The position numbers and the translations under genes are program-made. A model generated the notes under the pieces. The model made no database searches, was not told where the DNA came from, and saw nothing but the letters and a program-made list of their open reading frames with translations. DNA of 64,000 nucleotides from Sclerurus mexicanus (taxonomy: Eukaryota > Chordata > Aves > Passeriformes > Furnariidae), in assembly GCA_013396755.1 (NCBI GenBank), contig VWZF01006010.1, forward strand, positions 1,282,797 through 1,346,796, written 5' to 3'. Positions 15,112 through 26,693 of the stretch are shown here, piece after piece. How positions within the stretch are numbered: the first letter of the stretch is position 1; each line of letters opens with the position of its first letter.

Positions 15112-15198
15112 TGCAGCCCAGGGTCACGAAGATGATTAGGGGTAAGAGCATTGGCCATACAAGGGGAGGCTGAGAGAGCTGGGACTGCTCACCCCAGA
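15112..15198 (+). mobile_element. Outer CR1, left part (split by a nested CR1)
   Basis: The sequence reads as CR1 plus strand through 'gaagatgattaggggtaaga' and 'aggctgagagagctgggact' to 'gctcaccccagaga', where an oppositely oriented CR1 begins. The remainder resumes at about 15417. Confidence 0.8.
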
Positions 15199-15200
15199 GA

Positions 15201-15416
15201 ACCACAGAATATCCTGAGCTGGAATGGACCCCCAAGGATCATCAAGTCCAACCCCTAGACCTGCACAAGACCAACCCCAAGGATCACCCCATGTGCCTCA
15301 GATCATCATCCAAATGCTCCTTGAGCTCTGGCAGCCTTGGTGCTGTGCCCACTGCCCTGGGGAGCCTGGTCAGGGCTCCACCACCCTCTGGGGGAAGAAC
15401 CTCTTTCTGATATCCA
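15201..15416 (-). mobile_element. Inner CR1, inserted in antisense into another CR1
   Basis: It begins with the complement of a CR1 3' terminus ('accacagaatatcctgagct'). It continues with 'ggatcatcaagtccaacccc', 'ccttgagctctggcagcctt' and 'gggggaagaacctctttctg', ending at 'atatcca'. This is a 5'-truncated copy on the minus strand. Because it interrupts a plus-strand CR1, it is the younger insertion. Confidence 0.88.
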
Positions 15417-15630
15417 AGAACACTCCGGAGGATATTATCCATAAACACGTGATGGGGGCAAGGAGTAAAGAAGGAAGATCCAGGCTCTTCCCAGTGGTGC
15501 CCAGTGAGAGGATGAGGCAAAGGACACAAATCAAGACTTGGGAAATCCCACATAGACACAATGCAAACCTTTCTTCGCTGTGAGGGTGGTGAGACACAGG
15601 TGACTCAAAGAGGCTGTGCAGTCTCCACGC
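15417..15630 (+). mobile_element. Outer CR1, right part
   Basis: Plus-strand CR1 resumes with a degenerate 'ggaggatattatccataaac' block. It then reads 'aggctcttcccagtggtgcc', 'cagtgagaggatgaggcaaa' and a damaged 'ctcaaagaggctgtgcagtc' block. Order and orientation continue the left part at 15112-15198. Its 3' terminus is missing or too diverged to see. Confidence 0.8.
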
Positions 15631-17076
15631 AGTCTCCAGTGCTGTGTCTAATGCTGGGACCTTACCCATGAAGTCACCAGGGCTGCCTTCAAACTATTTA
15701 GGAAGACTAGAAGAGTAAGAAGCCAGAACGTCCATCCTCTAATAGTTCCTGAGTCCAGGTTCTGCCTACTAATAAATAATTAGAAAAGTATTGGGGGAAA
15801 ATCTTCAATGGATAAAACACAAAATATTCACAAATATTAAAGGAAGTGAAAAAGACAGAACAAAATATTAAGAGCGCTGCTCTACAGGAACAAATGTTTA
15901 TTGTCACCTGCAGAAGTACAGCATTTCTGTTTATCAGGTGCAGTCAGGCAGAGTTGGGTTGGGTTTTTGTTTTTACACTCAGTACTTGAAAGATTGCTGG
16001 CATAAGGCAGGGTGAGCTCAGAAAACACGTCAACACACTGCACGAGAAATGTACACAAGACCCCGTGGGAGCATCCCCTGCTCATTATCTCTGCCCGCAC
16101 AAGAACTGCAGCTTTTCTGGTACATTCATTTCATACTGCTCTTTCAATTAATTCCACAAAAATGAAGTTTCTGGAAGGAAATCTCCAACCTTCAGCTATT
16201 CCCGACGTCTAAACAAAACATTGCCAAAAGGGAGAGGGAGGGAGAAAAAGGAAAATCTTTTGCTTCCAAAATATGTTAATCTGAGAAGAGGAGCAGCTCA
16301 GGGTGAAGGGGCGAGAGAAGAATAAAGGTTAAAGCGGGAAATGAGTGGGAGAGAGACGGCGAGCAGGATGCAGAAGGGAAGCCCTGAGGAATTTTATAAT
16401 TCTGGGTCTTACACATGGCTACTTAATGCACCCAGAACTGACACAAGGCAGACATAACACACATTCCAGGTCAACGCCTGGTGAACCCAGACTGCAGAAT
16501 TCAGCACCTCAGCACCCAAGTGTACCGGCAGCACAAAACCAAGCAACTCAGACAGGTTCCACCTTCTGAATCACCAAACAGCTTTCAAAGTGAACTTCAT
16601 CCAGTGAGAGTTTTCACAGAGGAGCCCGATCATCACGACGACTGCAGAACTGCCTTTTGCTGTGACTTTTAATTACTACAGTGTAATACACACTTCACTT
16701 ACGGAGTCCTTATCAAACGGGGAATGGGGTTCTAATGGGAATCTCCCGAAGTGATAAGCTCCATCATGCAAAGAGGAGGCTGCTGGGTCAGAGAGCCACA
16801 AGTAAAACTGACCATAACACACCAAGATAGCTCAGATGGGACACATCATTAAACTGCAGATAGGTGAAGAACTTGCTGTAACAGGACAAGTTCTACTCTC
16901 TTTCTGTTCGAGAAGGTTGAGTATTATTTATCTTCTGGCAGCACTCTGAATCACTGAGACTTGGGAGGCAACATCCTCCTTCCTAAATTGCATTTCAGGG
17001 AGGATTTTCTGCTAGATTCAGAAGAAAAAAAATCCTCTTTGATTAGTCTCTCAAATTTCTGAATATTTTGCAACAG

Positions 17077-17114
17077 ACCAACTCAAACCATTCCGTGATC
17101 CTGTGATTCTATGA
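17077..17114 (+). mobile_element. Short CR1 3' terminal fragment
   Basis: Only the last part of a CR1 3' end is visible: 'ccaactcaaaccattccgtg' followed by 'atcctgtgattctatgac'. The body of the element is absent. Confidence 0.6.
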
Positions 17115-20100
17115 CTCCAAAACAGCTACGTGAGCTTGAAATAGCACGGTCAGTATGTGGTCCCCATTCACTCTTCCTGAGCAGACAACTCTGCTCCACC
17201 ACAACTACAAAGCTTCTTCTCCTCTTTTGGAGCACATACCCGACTCCAGGATCACAAAAACACTGACAATAGTCAATTCAGTGACAGAGGAATAGAAATA
17301 ATGAGCAAATTACTAAAATAAGTAAAGCAATGTTCCCAGGTTATGCCACTATGTTCCAAACAAGGTATTTTAAATAAATTACTACTGGGGAGTGCAAGCA
17401 GAAAAGACAGAACTCAAGTACCTCAAATAGTAAATCACACTGATGCAGCTAATTTGGGTAATTTGCTTTTATTTACTTTCTGTAACTATCATTTCTCATT
17501 CTTGTACTTTTGTTTCACTACACAGAAAAAAAAGTAAAGAACTGTAATAAAACTGTAATACAACTCTCCATCATTATCAGGCCTTGTCTGACTACTTCTG
17601 ACTGTTTAATTCCTTATTCCTTCTTTTTTTAATCACACCCAAAATGAAATGGTTCTCTGCCTGCTCAAGACAAAGAAATACACAAAACTGCTGAGCAGCA
17701 CAATAGAGACTCTCCTGTCTTCTAGAGAACACTCTGTAAGAGCAAAGCCTTCCTTTACCTTGGCAGGTGCAATTCAACACGGGCACGGTGTGAAACCAGA
17801 GCATTCAAAGTGTCACTCTCCTGGCACATCATGCAAAATTGAACCTCTGTTTTATAGACAAAAAAAGCTGTTATATTGCTTGAGCAGACCAAGGTCTCCC
17901 AGATGACTCGGCCTTGTGCTGAGGAACAGAGGCTGAGGTGGCAGATAAAGACAAACCCCACGGACCGAGCACAGGAATGCAGCTTTCCTACATTGTCATT
18001 TCTTTCTTTCTACACCTCCACTTCACCAGACTGGGACCCTACAAGGCAAGTTTCCTTCCAGTCTAGGAACTCCCAGCCCTTCCTCTTCTCCATCCCCAAA
18101 CACAACCTCTGTGTGGAAATCCAGAACGACTGAATGTGTTATCTGAACTTTGAAATTCATTTCCTTAGATCAGGTTTTGATGCCCTCCAACCTAATTCCT
18201 TCCATTTCCAGGTCTTAACAAGGATTACAAACATCCCACCCAGACCGAATCTGACCCTCTGCATCATTATTGTCTACGATGGGTGTGCTGTGTTTGACAC
18301 ACTGACCTTTGCTGCCCTTCACCCACACCACAATCAAGAGAACACTTTATTCCTGGTAGAAAATGTCTAATTTGTTGCAGCTTTGGGTTTTGTCCTGCTT
18401 TTCTGTTTGGTTTGTTGGGCTGCAAAGTTAGTTCTCACTTCGTATCACCCAGCCTGGTCAAAGCTCTGCTCCTGTTCTTGTCACACCCTATGGGTTTGGG
18501 CAGGAACCTCGTGGTCTCCTGCCCTCAGCCTCATTTCTGGCCACGGACACACCTTAGTCCTCAACGTGCAGACTACTGAGGTTCTCTGATTTTCCAAGCT
18601 GCAGGCCAGGTCAGGCCTGAACACGTTTCTTTGATCAAGCACTTGCTTAATTACAACCTTTTCCTGCCTGAAAAGCTGGGCTTAATCCAACTTGAATCCA
18701 CCAGCCAGACAGGACACTGCAAAGATCACATTGTCCACTTGGGATTTCTTGAAACAGGACACGACTGCCTTGCTGGCTGAAGGAGTTCTGTACCCTCCTC
18801 GCCCACCTGGATGGACCAACATCAGTTTCACGACAGCAGAGGCTCCAGTGTTGCTTGTCAGAGAACCTGAGCGCGAGCATGTTATTGCTTTTGTCATTTG
18901 GTGCTGTAACGTGCGTGTTATTACTTGTTTTCTAAAACTGCCCCTGGGAAGTGGAGCGTTATTTCTCCCAGGTTATATAATTTATCTTTTTATCAAAATG
19001 CTCTGCCCATTATTCAACACCTCTGACAATAACTAGTTTTGCTTTAAACACTAAGAGAACAACACTGGGTTTGGAAACTCGTCAGACATTTCTGAAGTGA
19101 GGGAGAACATTTAAAAAGCAATGATATGCACTTGTAACAGTGAAGGATGATTTTTAAGAAAAAATAACCTCAGACCAGCAGCAGAATGCTTTCATAATAT
19201 GTAGCATTTACATTAAATTATTTGAAAACTTTGTAAATTACTATTTCTGTGCCAGATTGTTACTTCTGTGTAAACGTATTAGACACCACACTTAGCAGTG
19301 AGTAGTTTAATTTGTTCGATCTGAACCAGACTTGAAAACTGATGAATTTCCGAGTGATTAGCACTCAGCATGTTTGTTTTCCAGTGGATTCAGAAAAACA
19401 TATTCGATTCCTCCTTGGTTTTTAATGCAATCCATTTTCAAGCACAGAATTGGAATTACAGCCTTCTCATGGAATGAGCTCTTCGCCCATATTTGGGGGA
19501 TGTTCCTTGTGCACCAAATCCTATGGGAATAATCTCCTACTGGCTTGTTACACGCAGGATTGTGGCTGCATCAGTATTGGACTGGACCTGACAGCGGTTT
19601 TGGTGTGACAGGCACTGAAGGCACCCAGCTCAAGCTTTCACCAGATTTCGGTGCAGGAATCGGGGACGCAGGGCCCGTTCCTCTTCCAAACAACAGCTGA
19701 GACGCCAATTCCTACAGGTGCCCAAGCACGGGGGCACTGGGGGATCTGTCACACTTAAGAGATTACAAAATACCACATTTTGTCTTCTTCTGGTTTACTT
19801 TTCATTCTCTCTGCAACCCTGCTGGGTTTGATTTGCACTGTGAGGAACAGAATCCCATGTCCATGGAGCAATTCCTGCAACTTCTACCACTTCCATTTGA
19901 ACATTTCCCCGCTAATCCCACTCAAGGAAGGAAAGAATATTTTTTAAACCCTCATATTTCTAGTCTAATGTTTCATTTCTATAATTCCTTTATAAGATTC
20001 TGTATGTATCATCCAACCCCAAATTTTCTTAATAGCAGTGAGATCTCTCTTGGAATTTACAAAAAGTTAAACCCTAATAATTTCTGGTCTCAGAGATCCG

Positions 20101-20352
20101 ACAGCAACCACAACCACTGCCAGCATCCGAAAATTAGAAATTTATTCCCACTTCAGAAATTGACCTTTGAGTTATGAGCCTCTGGTTAGTTTTTAAATTA
20201 CTACAGATCGCTCAAAGAAAACTCTGACCTGGAAAAGGAACTTCTGGTTTTCTAACTTACTTTCAACATTCCTCAAACAAATGCTAGGAAAGTTAAGGGA
20301 TGCACGAGATGAAAAAACTCAAAAGCCTTCAGTCTGAAAAATACAACTGTGA

Positions 20353-20399
20353 ATATACACACATATATATCTATCTATATCTATATATACAGACATATC
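20353..20399. repeat. TA/TATC-rich simple repeat
   Basis: An impure run of TA, ACAC and TATC units (for example 'tatatatctatctatatcta'). Confidence 0.85.
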
Positions 20400-21334
20400 A
20401 TCTAAAAAGGAGTGAGGCACCAACCTCTGGCACGAGTCAGACCTGGATGAAAGAGAATTGCCAAAAGCTCCCGCATAAATGGAGCTACCAGTATTGATTT
20501 TAAGATCTGATCATGACGAAAACTTCCCCTTAGATGCTTAAAACCAGTAAGGTGTATTTGCTAGTGTAGAAAAAAAAAAACATGAAAGAGGCAGGGGAAA
20601 TCACACCATGAAAGCGAAGGAAAGAATCTCACGATTTTCTGCAGCTGGGTAAAAAAAACCAAGGTAGATTTCATGTCCAATCAACAGTGACAACTAAAAC
20701 ACCTCCAAAACAGAAATAAAGAGCTCAAAACAACCTGACTGTAATACGGGAATTATTTGTCGTCTTTGAAAGACAAAACCCCTAAAAACCAAACTAACGA
20801 AAAGGAAAAAATCAAACAAAACAAATCCTTTCTGGAAGAGACTTGGAAAAACGAGGGGCACAAGAGCTCAGGGTGGAGCCCAGAAGGGGCAGGGGTTACT
20901 GGGCACGCACGGCCTGGGTCACGGCCAGCGAAGGGAGGACTTGGAGCATCCACACAACTCCCTCATCAGCCGCTCTGCGGGGAACCCTCCCAGACCTTTC
21001 ATCACGCGGCACCGAGTCCCAGCTGAGGCAGGAGATCAATGCTGGGACTTCTCAAAGTGATCTTCAAAGACGTGGGAGCCGACAGAAGGGGCGTCTTCCA
21101 AGAGCCACGTCTCAGAAAACTCAGTCTTTGGCAGCAACAGTGCACCCAATGCCGGTGCTCTGTGAAGGCACCGCGTTCCTTCGAGTCAACAAGTCGCCTC
21201 AGGGGGAGATAGAGCCGTAGGATCTTTTGTACCAGGAGGAAAGCAGAAGCACGGGAAATATTTGGGAGAAGTCCTTCCCTCTGGGGAGCTCCCGAGATCG
21301 CGGCGTTCCACCACAGCCCTGCAGACACCACACC

Positions 21335-21428
21335 TGGGCCAGGTGACCCTGCTTGAGGAGGGGCACTGATTCTCAGACCTCAGGAGGTCCCTCCCGACCC
21401 CAAGGACTCTGGGAATGACTCTGTGAGG
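21335..21428 (+). mobile_element. CR1 LINE 3' end fragment
   Basis: The segment matches the CR1 3' end with 'caggtgaccctgcttgagga', then 'cctcaggaggtccctcccga' and a terminal 'gactctgtgagg'. It is short and diverged. Confidence 0.72.
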
Positions 21429-24421
21429 ACACCTTTCATTAATGCTTTCACACCGAAACGCTCTCAAGCTCCCCAGGTAATTTAAACCACATCTACCGTC
21501 ACTAATAATAAAAAGAGAAAACTCCGAATGGCCCAAACCGGCAGGAACACGAGATCTATGTTTTAACACACAAAGATAAAATTTGATGCCATTTCAACAA
21601 ATCAATTTTTGTTGCAGATTTTATTAGCCCATTACCCTCCACGAGCCCTCACCAGTCCCTTACAGTGAGCCTTTCATAAATCGGATTTGCACTGCAAGAA
21701 CACCCAGAACTGTGTTAACAACACGAGCACTTCACTCAGTTCCTCAGTCAGCTCAGTGATCCTGCAATATCCAGCCCTAGGATTTAACACCAACTGCAAA
21801 GCAAAAGCTGAGAGAACACACTGAACACTCTTGGTACACTGCTGAAACTCTCTTCAAAGCAAGTACAGGATTAAATTCCAGTAAAACTCTTTCTGGTTCC
21901 CCCAACAATCATAAAATCAGTGTCTATGACTTATTAGACACATTCTGTATGCCTGAGTGAAATATCTGAGAACATGTCTGTTGCTGCAATTTAAATTAAT
22001 ATTTTCTCCTTTTGCCAAAGCTTTGTATTATTCCTTAACCTTTCGTAATTCCAGTCCTGATCAGAATCACTTTGTGTCAGCGAGAACACACACACAAGAA
22101 AAAGACATCCCATTGCCAATGGATTTATGATCAAGATAAAGATATAAAATTGCTGAGGAGAACAAAAATTTTAGTTAGCAGTCAACACAATAGAAAATTC
22201 AACAGAAGAAGGAAAAAATCGTCAGTAGGTGTTCAGGTAGAAATTCTTCTACACAGCAAATGAGTATAACTCGCTATTCAAAATTAAAATTTAAATGCCT
22301 CGAAAGCTTGAAGAATTACAAGAGCATATGAATGGTGTTTTATCCAATCCACATTTAATTTCAGATTTCCAGCAGGGCTCGGGCATTTCCAGGGCTGACC
22401 ACAGGAAGGAACGACTTGTCTTTACCGACGCTGCAATTTCCCACGTGACTGTAAATCATCGTTTCCATTTCAGATCCCCATTGTTGATGTATTTAAAGCA
22501 AAAAAACTTCTGGAAACCTTCAAGCTGCTCTTTGGCTAAGCCAGCTCTGGACTCTGTTCCTCCAGTTCACTGCCTGTGACATTAAATGACTGAAATGCCC
22601 AAAAATGAGCAAATGTCAGTTCTGAATCCTGGTCCTGTTCAGCCATCCCAGGTGAAGAGTGCAGGGAAATGCGGAAAGCTCACGGTGTGTCAGGGATTGT
22701 AGCATTAAAATCCCTTAGGAAAGAGAATAAGAACCTTCTCCACAGCCCACTGAACTGGCTCCACAGCAACCAAGCCTGTATCCCACAAAACCCAGTTACC
22801 TGCATTTGAAATTATATGAAGGGCAAACTTACTGTCAGCAAGATATAAATTCTGTCCATCTACTTAGCACGGAGCAGTCCTTCATCCGATCCTTCAGGCT
22901 AAAGGAGGAGAACTCAGACTGCCACAAGCCAGTGACAATCTTCCAGATATTTCCATTTCCCTTTTATATTGAAGGAGAAGCTTCTGCTCGAAGTTACACA
23001 CAAGGAGAAAACCATGAGGAATTGAACATACCCCTGCACAACCCTTGAGGAGATACGTAATTCCCAGATCTCCATTACTTATTGATTTTTACAATTTCTA
23101 TAGGGGCCTTTCTAGCTTTGTAGCGAATTTCCATTCCCAAGCGTGAGATTACAGTCCTTGTAAATTCCTGCTGAGAAAGCAGGGGAAGCAAATGAGATTG
23201 TCCTAAGAAGTTCTAGTGGATGCATTCTTGGGCTTGAGAGCAATTAAACACATCAACCTTAACGATGTCAGCAGTGAATCTCTCACACCTTTTAAGTTTG
23301 CTGTGTGCTAAGCTTAAGTGCTGATCCAGGCCAGCACTGAACTGATGGTCTTAAAATGACAAAGCTCAGCATTGAAAGGCTGTGAAGTTTTAAGAGTTCT
23401 TCTGATATATCTCAAAGGAAAGGAGGTGGTCAAACGACTGCTGGCTGCGCCTTTGGGTGAACTCTGCCCACAGAAATGGGCTGAGTGTGGAACAGGGGGT
23501 TGCACCTGCACCTCAAAAGCTGAGAATCCTCCACCCCATCCCTTCCCCTAGAGGTTTGATTTCCTCGTCGCTTTGCCTTCCTTGGGGCTACATTTTGTAC
23601 CTTCCCACAACTGCAATGGCACTTCTGGCTGTTCAGCAGAACTGAACTACTCCTCCCTCCCCACTGTCAGAAGTTCCAGGGCTTCACAGCCCCCCATTCC
23701 ACCTCTGGCTTCTCCTCCCTGCTGCCCTGCACCCCTGAAATGAACGCCCTGGGGGTGCTCCTCGAGTCACCGCGTTGCCACCTCAGTCCTGAGCCTGGAA
23801 AATGGAACTGGAGTCAATCAAGCAATTAAATTCGAGAGTTCTTAGGCACTGGAAACGTAGCAGTCATCCGCTAATACACCTAGAGGAAATTAAACAATGA
23901 TATCATCAGCCTATGAATAACTTTTTAATTCAACCCGCAGCACCAGCAGCTGCCAGGTAACTGCATTTGTACTAATATAGCACCTGTCCCAGGTACTGAT
24001 ATAGCACAAAGCCAACTCTGCTTATTTTGCACTCCTCTGTTTATTAGAGGCTTACTTTAAATTAGCTTTGCAGGTCTTCAGGATATGGTTTGTTTCCTTC
24101 TATCTCTGCTGGTAGTAATATCTGCCAATACACAACATGACTAATATTTGATAATAAACAATAGTAGAAGCCTGCATGAACCAAAACCGTATTTCAAGAG
24201 CACTGATATTATTTCCTATCAAAAAATTTGAAGGACAAATCTGATAACCTTTTAGTTACCACTGAAAGCTGTGGTTTAGATTTTTCTCTCAGTGAAGAAC
24301 AAAACACAGAGTTTAGTTGCTGATTAGTCCTGCCCTGTAAAGCATTTCCTCACTAATTCTGCCAATTCATTCCATTTAGGATCTGGAACTTTAACTGAGG
24401 AGGAGGGGATGAGCTAAAAAT

Positions 24422-24453
24422 AGCAGCAGCAGCAGCAAAAAAAAAAAAAAAAA
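24422..24453. repeat. (AGC)5 followed by A17
   Basis: Five AGC units at 24422-24436 run directly into 17 A residues at 24437-24453. Confidence 0.95.
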
Positions 24454-24594
24454 CAATTAGCAGGAATTGCCACAATAACCTTTGTCAGGATAAAATTAAG
24501 GTACGAGGCTCCAAGATAGTTACTATGGCGACCACAGGCACTTGCAGGGTCCCTTTAATGGGAAATGCAGTATCTGTCACACGGGGAAGTGGAT

Positions 24595-24617
24595 GCAGCA
24601 GCAGCAGCAGCAGCAGC
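24595..24617. repeat. (CAG)7 microsatellite
   Basis: An uninterrupted trinucleotide run of seven CAG units, about 140 bases from the AGC run at 24422. It would encode glutamines in one short plus-strand frame, but no gene is supported there. Confidence 0.95.
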
Positions 24618-25348
24618 CCAGCAGGTTATTTAAAGACACTTTCCTTCCCTGCCCCCCTTTTCCAAAGAGCAGCAGGAAAATGAACTGCTACACGAGTAGC
24701 TTTAATATGTCTATTTTTCCAATTTTGTCTTCTCTCCCCACTTCAAAAGTCACTGAACTGCTAAGATCTCAATGCAAGATTCATTCAAATTGAGCAGTTT
24801 GGATTCACAGGCAATATCCACCCTTTGTCCACTCTTTGCAAAATAAATTCCGCTCACAAGTCATACGGCAGCTCCAAGTAGTGAAAGGTTTTCACCTGTG
24901 TACTCAAAACTATATAGACACAGGATTAGGGTAAGAAACTAAGGCAAATATTTGCCAAAAGTCTTGCATCACTTCTCTTATTTGCCAATACAACGTGCAG
25001 CTGTTATCATTAGAAAACATATTTTCCCAGTTGGAAATTATCTCAGATGTATGTCTGGTACTTTCTCCAAATACACCCAAACAAGTATTCAAGTCTGACC
25101 AGCTTGAAAGAATAAAAGCTTCTCCTCTTTCTACACTAAGTCCACTTCAGCTCATTTCTAGCGTTTACAAAAGAAAGTCGATGTCAAACTTGGACTTCCA
25201 CTGTCCCCACCAGCGCCCTCATTAAAGACAAGCTGGTGTTACCCATGACTGTACACACAGACTGGCACAGCTCCTATCAGGACCCTAAAGAACACGTTTC
25301 TCAGGACTGTAAAGGAAAAGAAATGTGTGCTGCTGCCTCTCCTTGGTA

Positions 25349-25862
25349 CCCCCTCTGGAGTGCTGTGTCCAGCCCTGGGGGCCCCAGCACGGGAAAGACC
25401 CACGGACCTGCTGGAGCGAGTCCAGAGGAGGCCACAAAGATGCTCAGGGGCTGGAGCAGCTCTGCCCTGGAGACGGGCTGGGAGAGCTGGGGGTGTTCAC
25501 CCTGGAGAAGGGAAGGACCCAGGGAGACCTGAGAGCCCCTTCCAGTGCCTGGAGGGGCTTGTAAGAAAGGTGGAGATACCTTGTGCAAAGTTCTGCGGCA
25601 ACAGGACAATGGTGTTAAATGGGAAGGGGGTGGATTTAGAATGGACTTAAGGAAGATGGTTTTTATGACAAGGGTGGGCAGGCCCTGGCACAGGTTGCCC
25701 AGAAAAGCTGTGGCTGCCCCATCCCTGGAAGTGTCCAAGGCCAGCTTGGATGGGGCTTGGAGCGACCTGGGCTAGTGGAAGGTGTCCCTGCCCACGGCAG
25801 GGGGTGGATCAAGATGGTCTGGAAGGTCCCTTCCAACTCAAACCACTCAATGATTCTACAAT
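25349..25862 (+). mobile_element. CR1 LINE 3' region (about 0.5 kb)
   Basis: One of the longer CR1 copies here. It runs through 'tgctgtgtccagccctgggg', 'ctgctggagcgagtccagag', 'ttcaccctggagaagggaag', 'ggcaggccctggcacaggtt' and 'gacctgggctagtggaaggt' to a terminal 'tgattctaca'. It includes the end of the reverse-transcriptase reading frame and the 3' UTR but is broken by changes. Several overlapping open frames across it are by-products of its GC-rich sequence. Confidence 0.93.
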
Positions 25863-26677
25863 TTCAGACTGCACACGGGGATGAAAAGGTTGGCTCAACA
25901 CCATCCCCACTGTCAAAACCTGGCCCAGGTGTCCGTGGTGACTCAGCTGGGCTGGATACACCTGGTTCACATCCAGGGCCATTCCCTGCTCCCACCCTCA
26001 CTGCCAGTGTAGAGACAGTCACTGAAACTTGCCATTTGTAGTTTTCTCTTGATCAGCTCTGGGTTTGTTCATGTCAAACTGGATCTTCATGCAGTAGAAG
26101 AATCCTACTCCATGGCTCTTCTTAATGAGCTGAGAAAGTATTACCAATAAATAACTGAACTGCATTTTGTTATCTTTATCGATGCCAAAGAGGCGGCTCC
26201 TCTCCTTTCGAACACTGCAAATTAAACACTGAAATCTTTCTTTAAGTAATACATCTAAAACCAAAGCACTCAAGAGAACACACTGGGAAAACCAGATCAA
26301 TGGCAGCTTGTGATTTAAATAGGTTAAATGCAGCCTCGGCAACTCTGCAGCCGAGCTTTCGCACTGGTATTAGCAGGTGTTAGAGCTCCTTGAAGCTGCA
26401 AAAGCTCTGCCAACTCCTCAGGAGATGCACAGCTCATTAACTCCACTTCGATATAAAAGAGAGGGCTGAGAATCTTCCCTGACGGAGCAACCCTGGGAGG
26501 AAACGCTGGGGATGGGTATAATTTACATCTTCGGCCCCCGTTTGTCAAAGGGCAAGGTTTCGGCTGAGACACAACCATTGCTGGGATTTCACCACGCACA
26601 TTTCACAGCAGCTGCTCACGGAATTCATCCCCTGCCACGTGCTCTGCAGAGGGGACACACATTTCAGTTTGAACTTT

Positions 26678-26693
26678 AAAAAAAAAAAAAAAA
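26678..26693. repeat. Poly-A run (16)
   Basis: Sixteen consecutive A residues. No retroposed gene is recognised beside it. Confidence 0.95.

Noticed and set aside
25301..25775. Several overlapping open frames of 76-145 codons on both strands
   Set aside because: All overlap the CR1 copy at 25349-25862 and are by-products of its GC-rich sequence.
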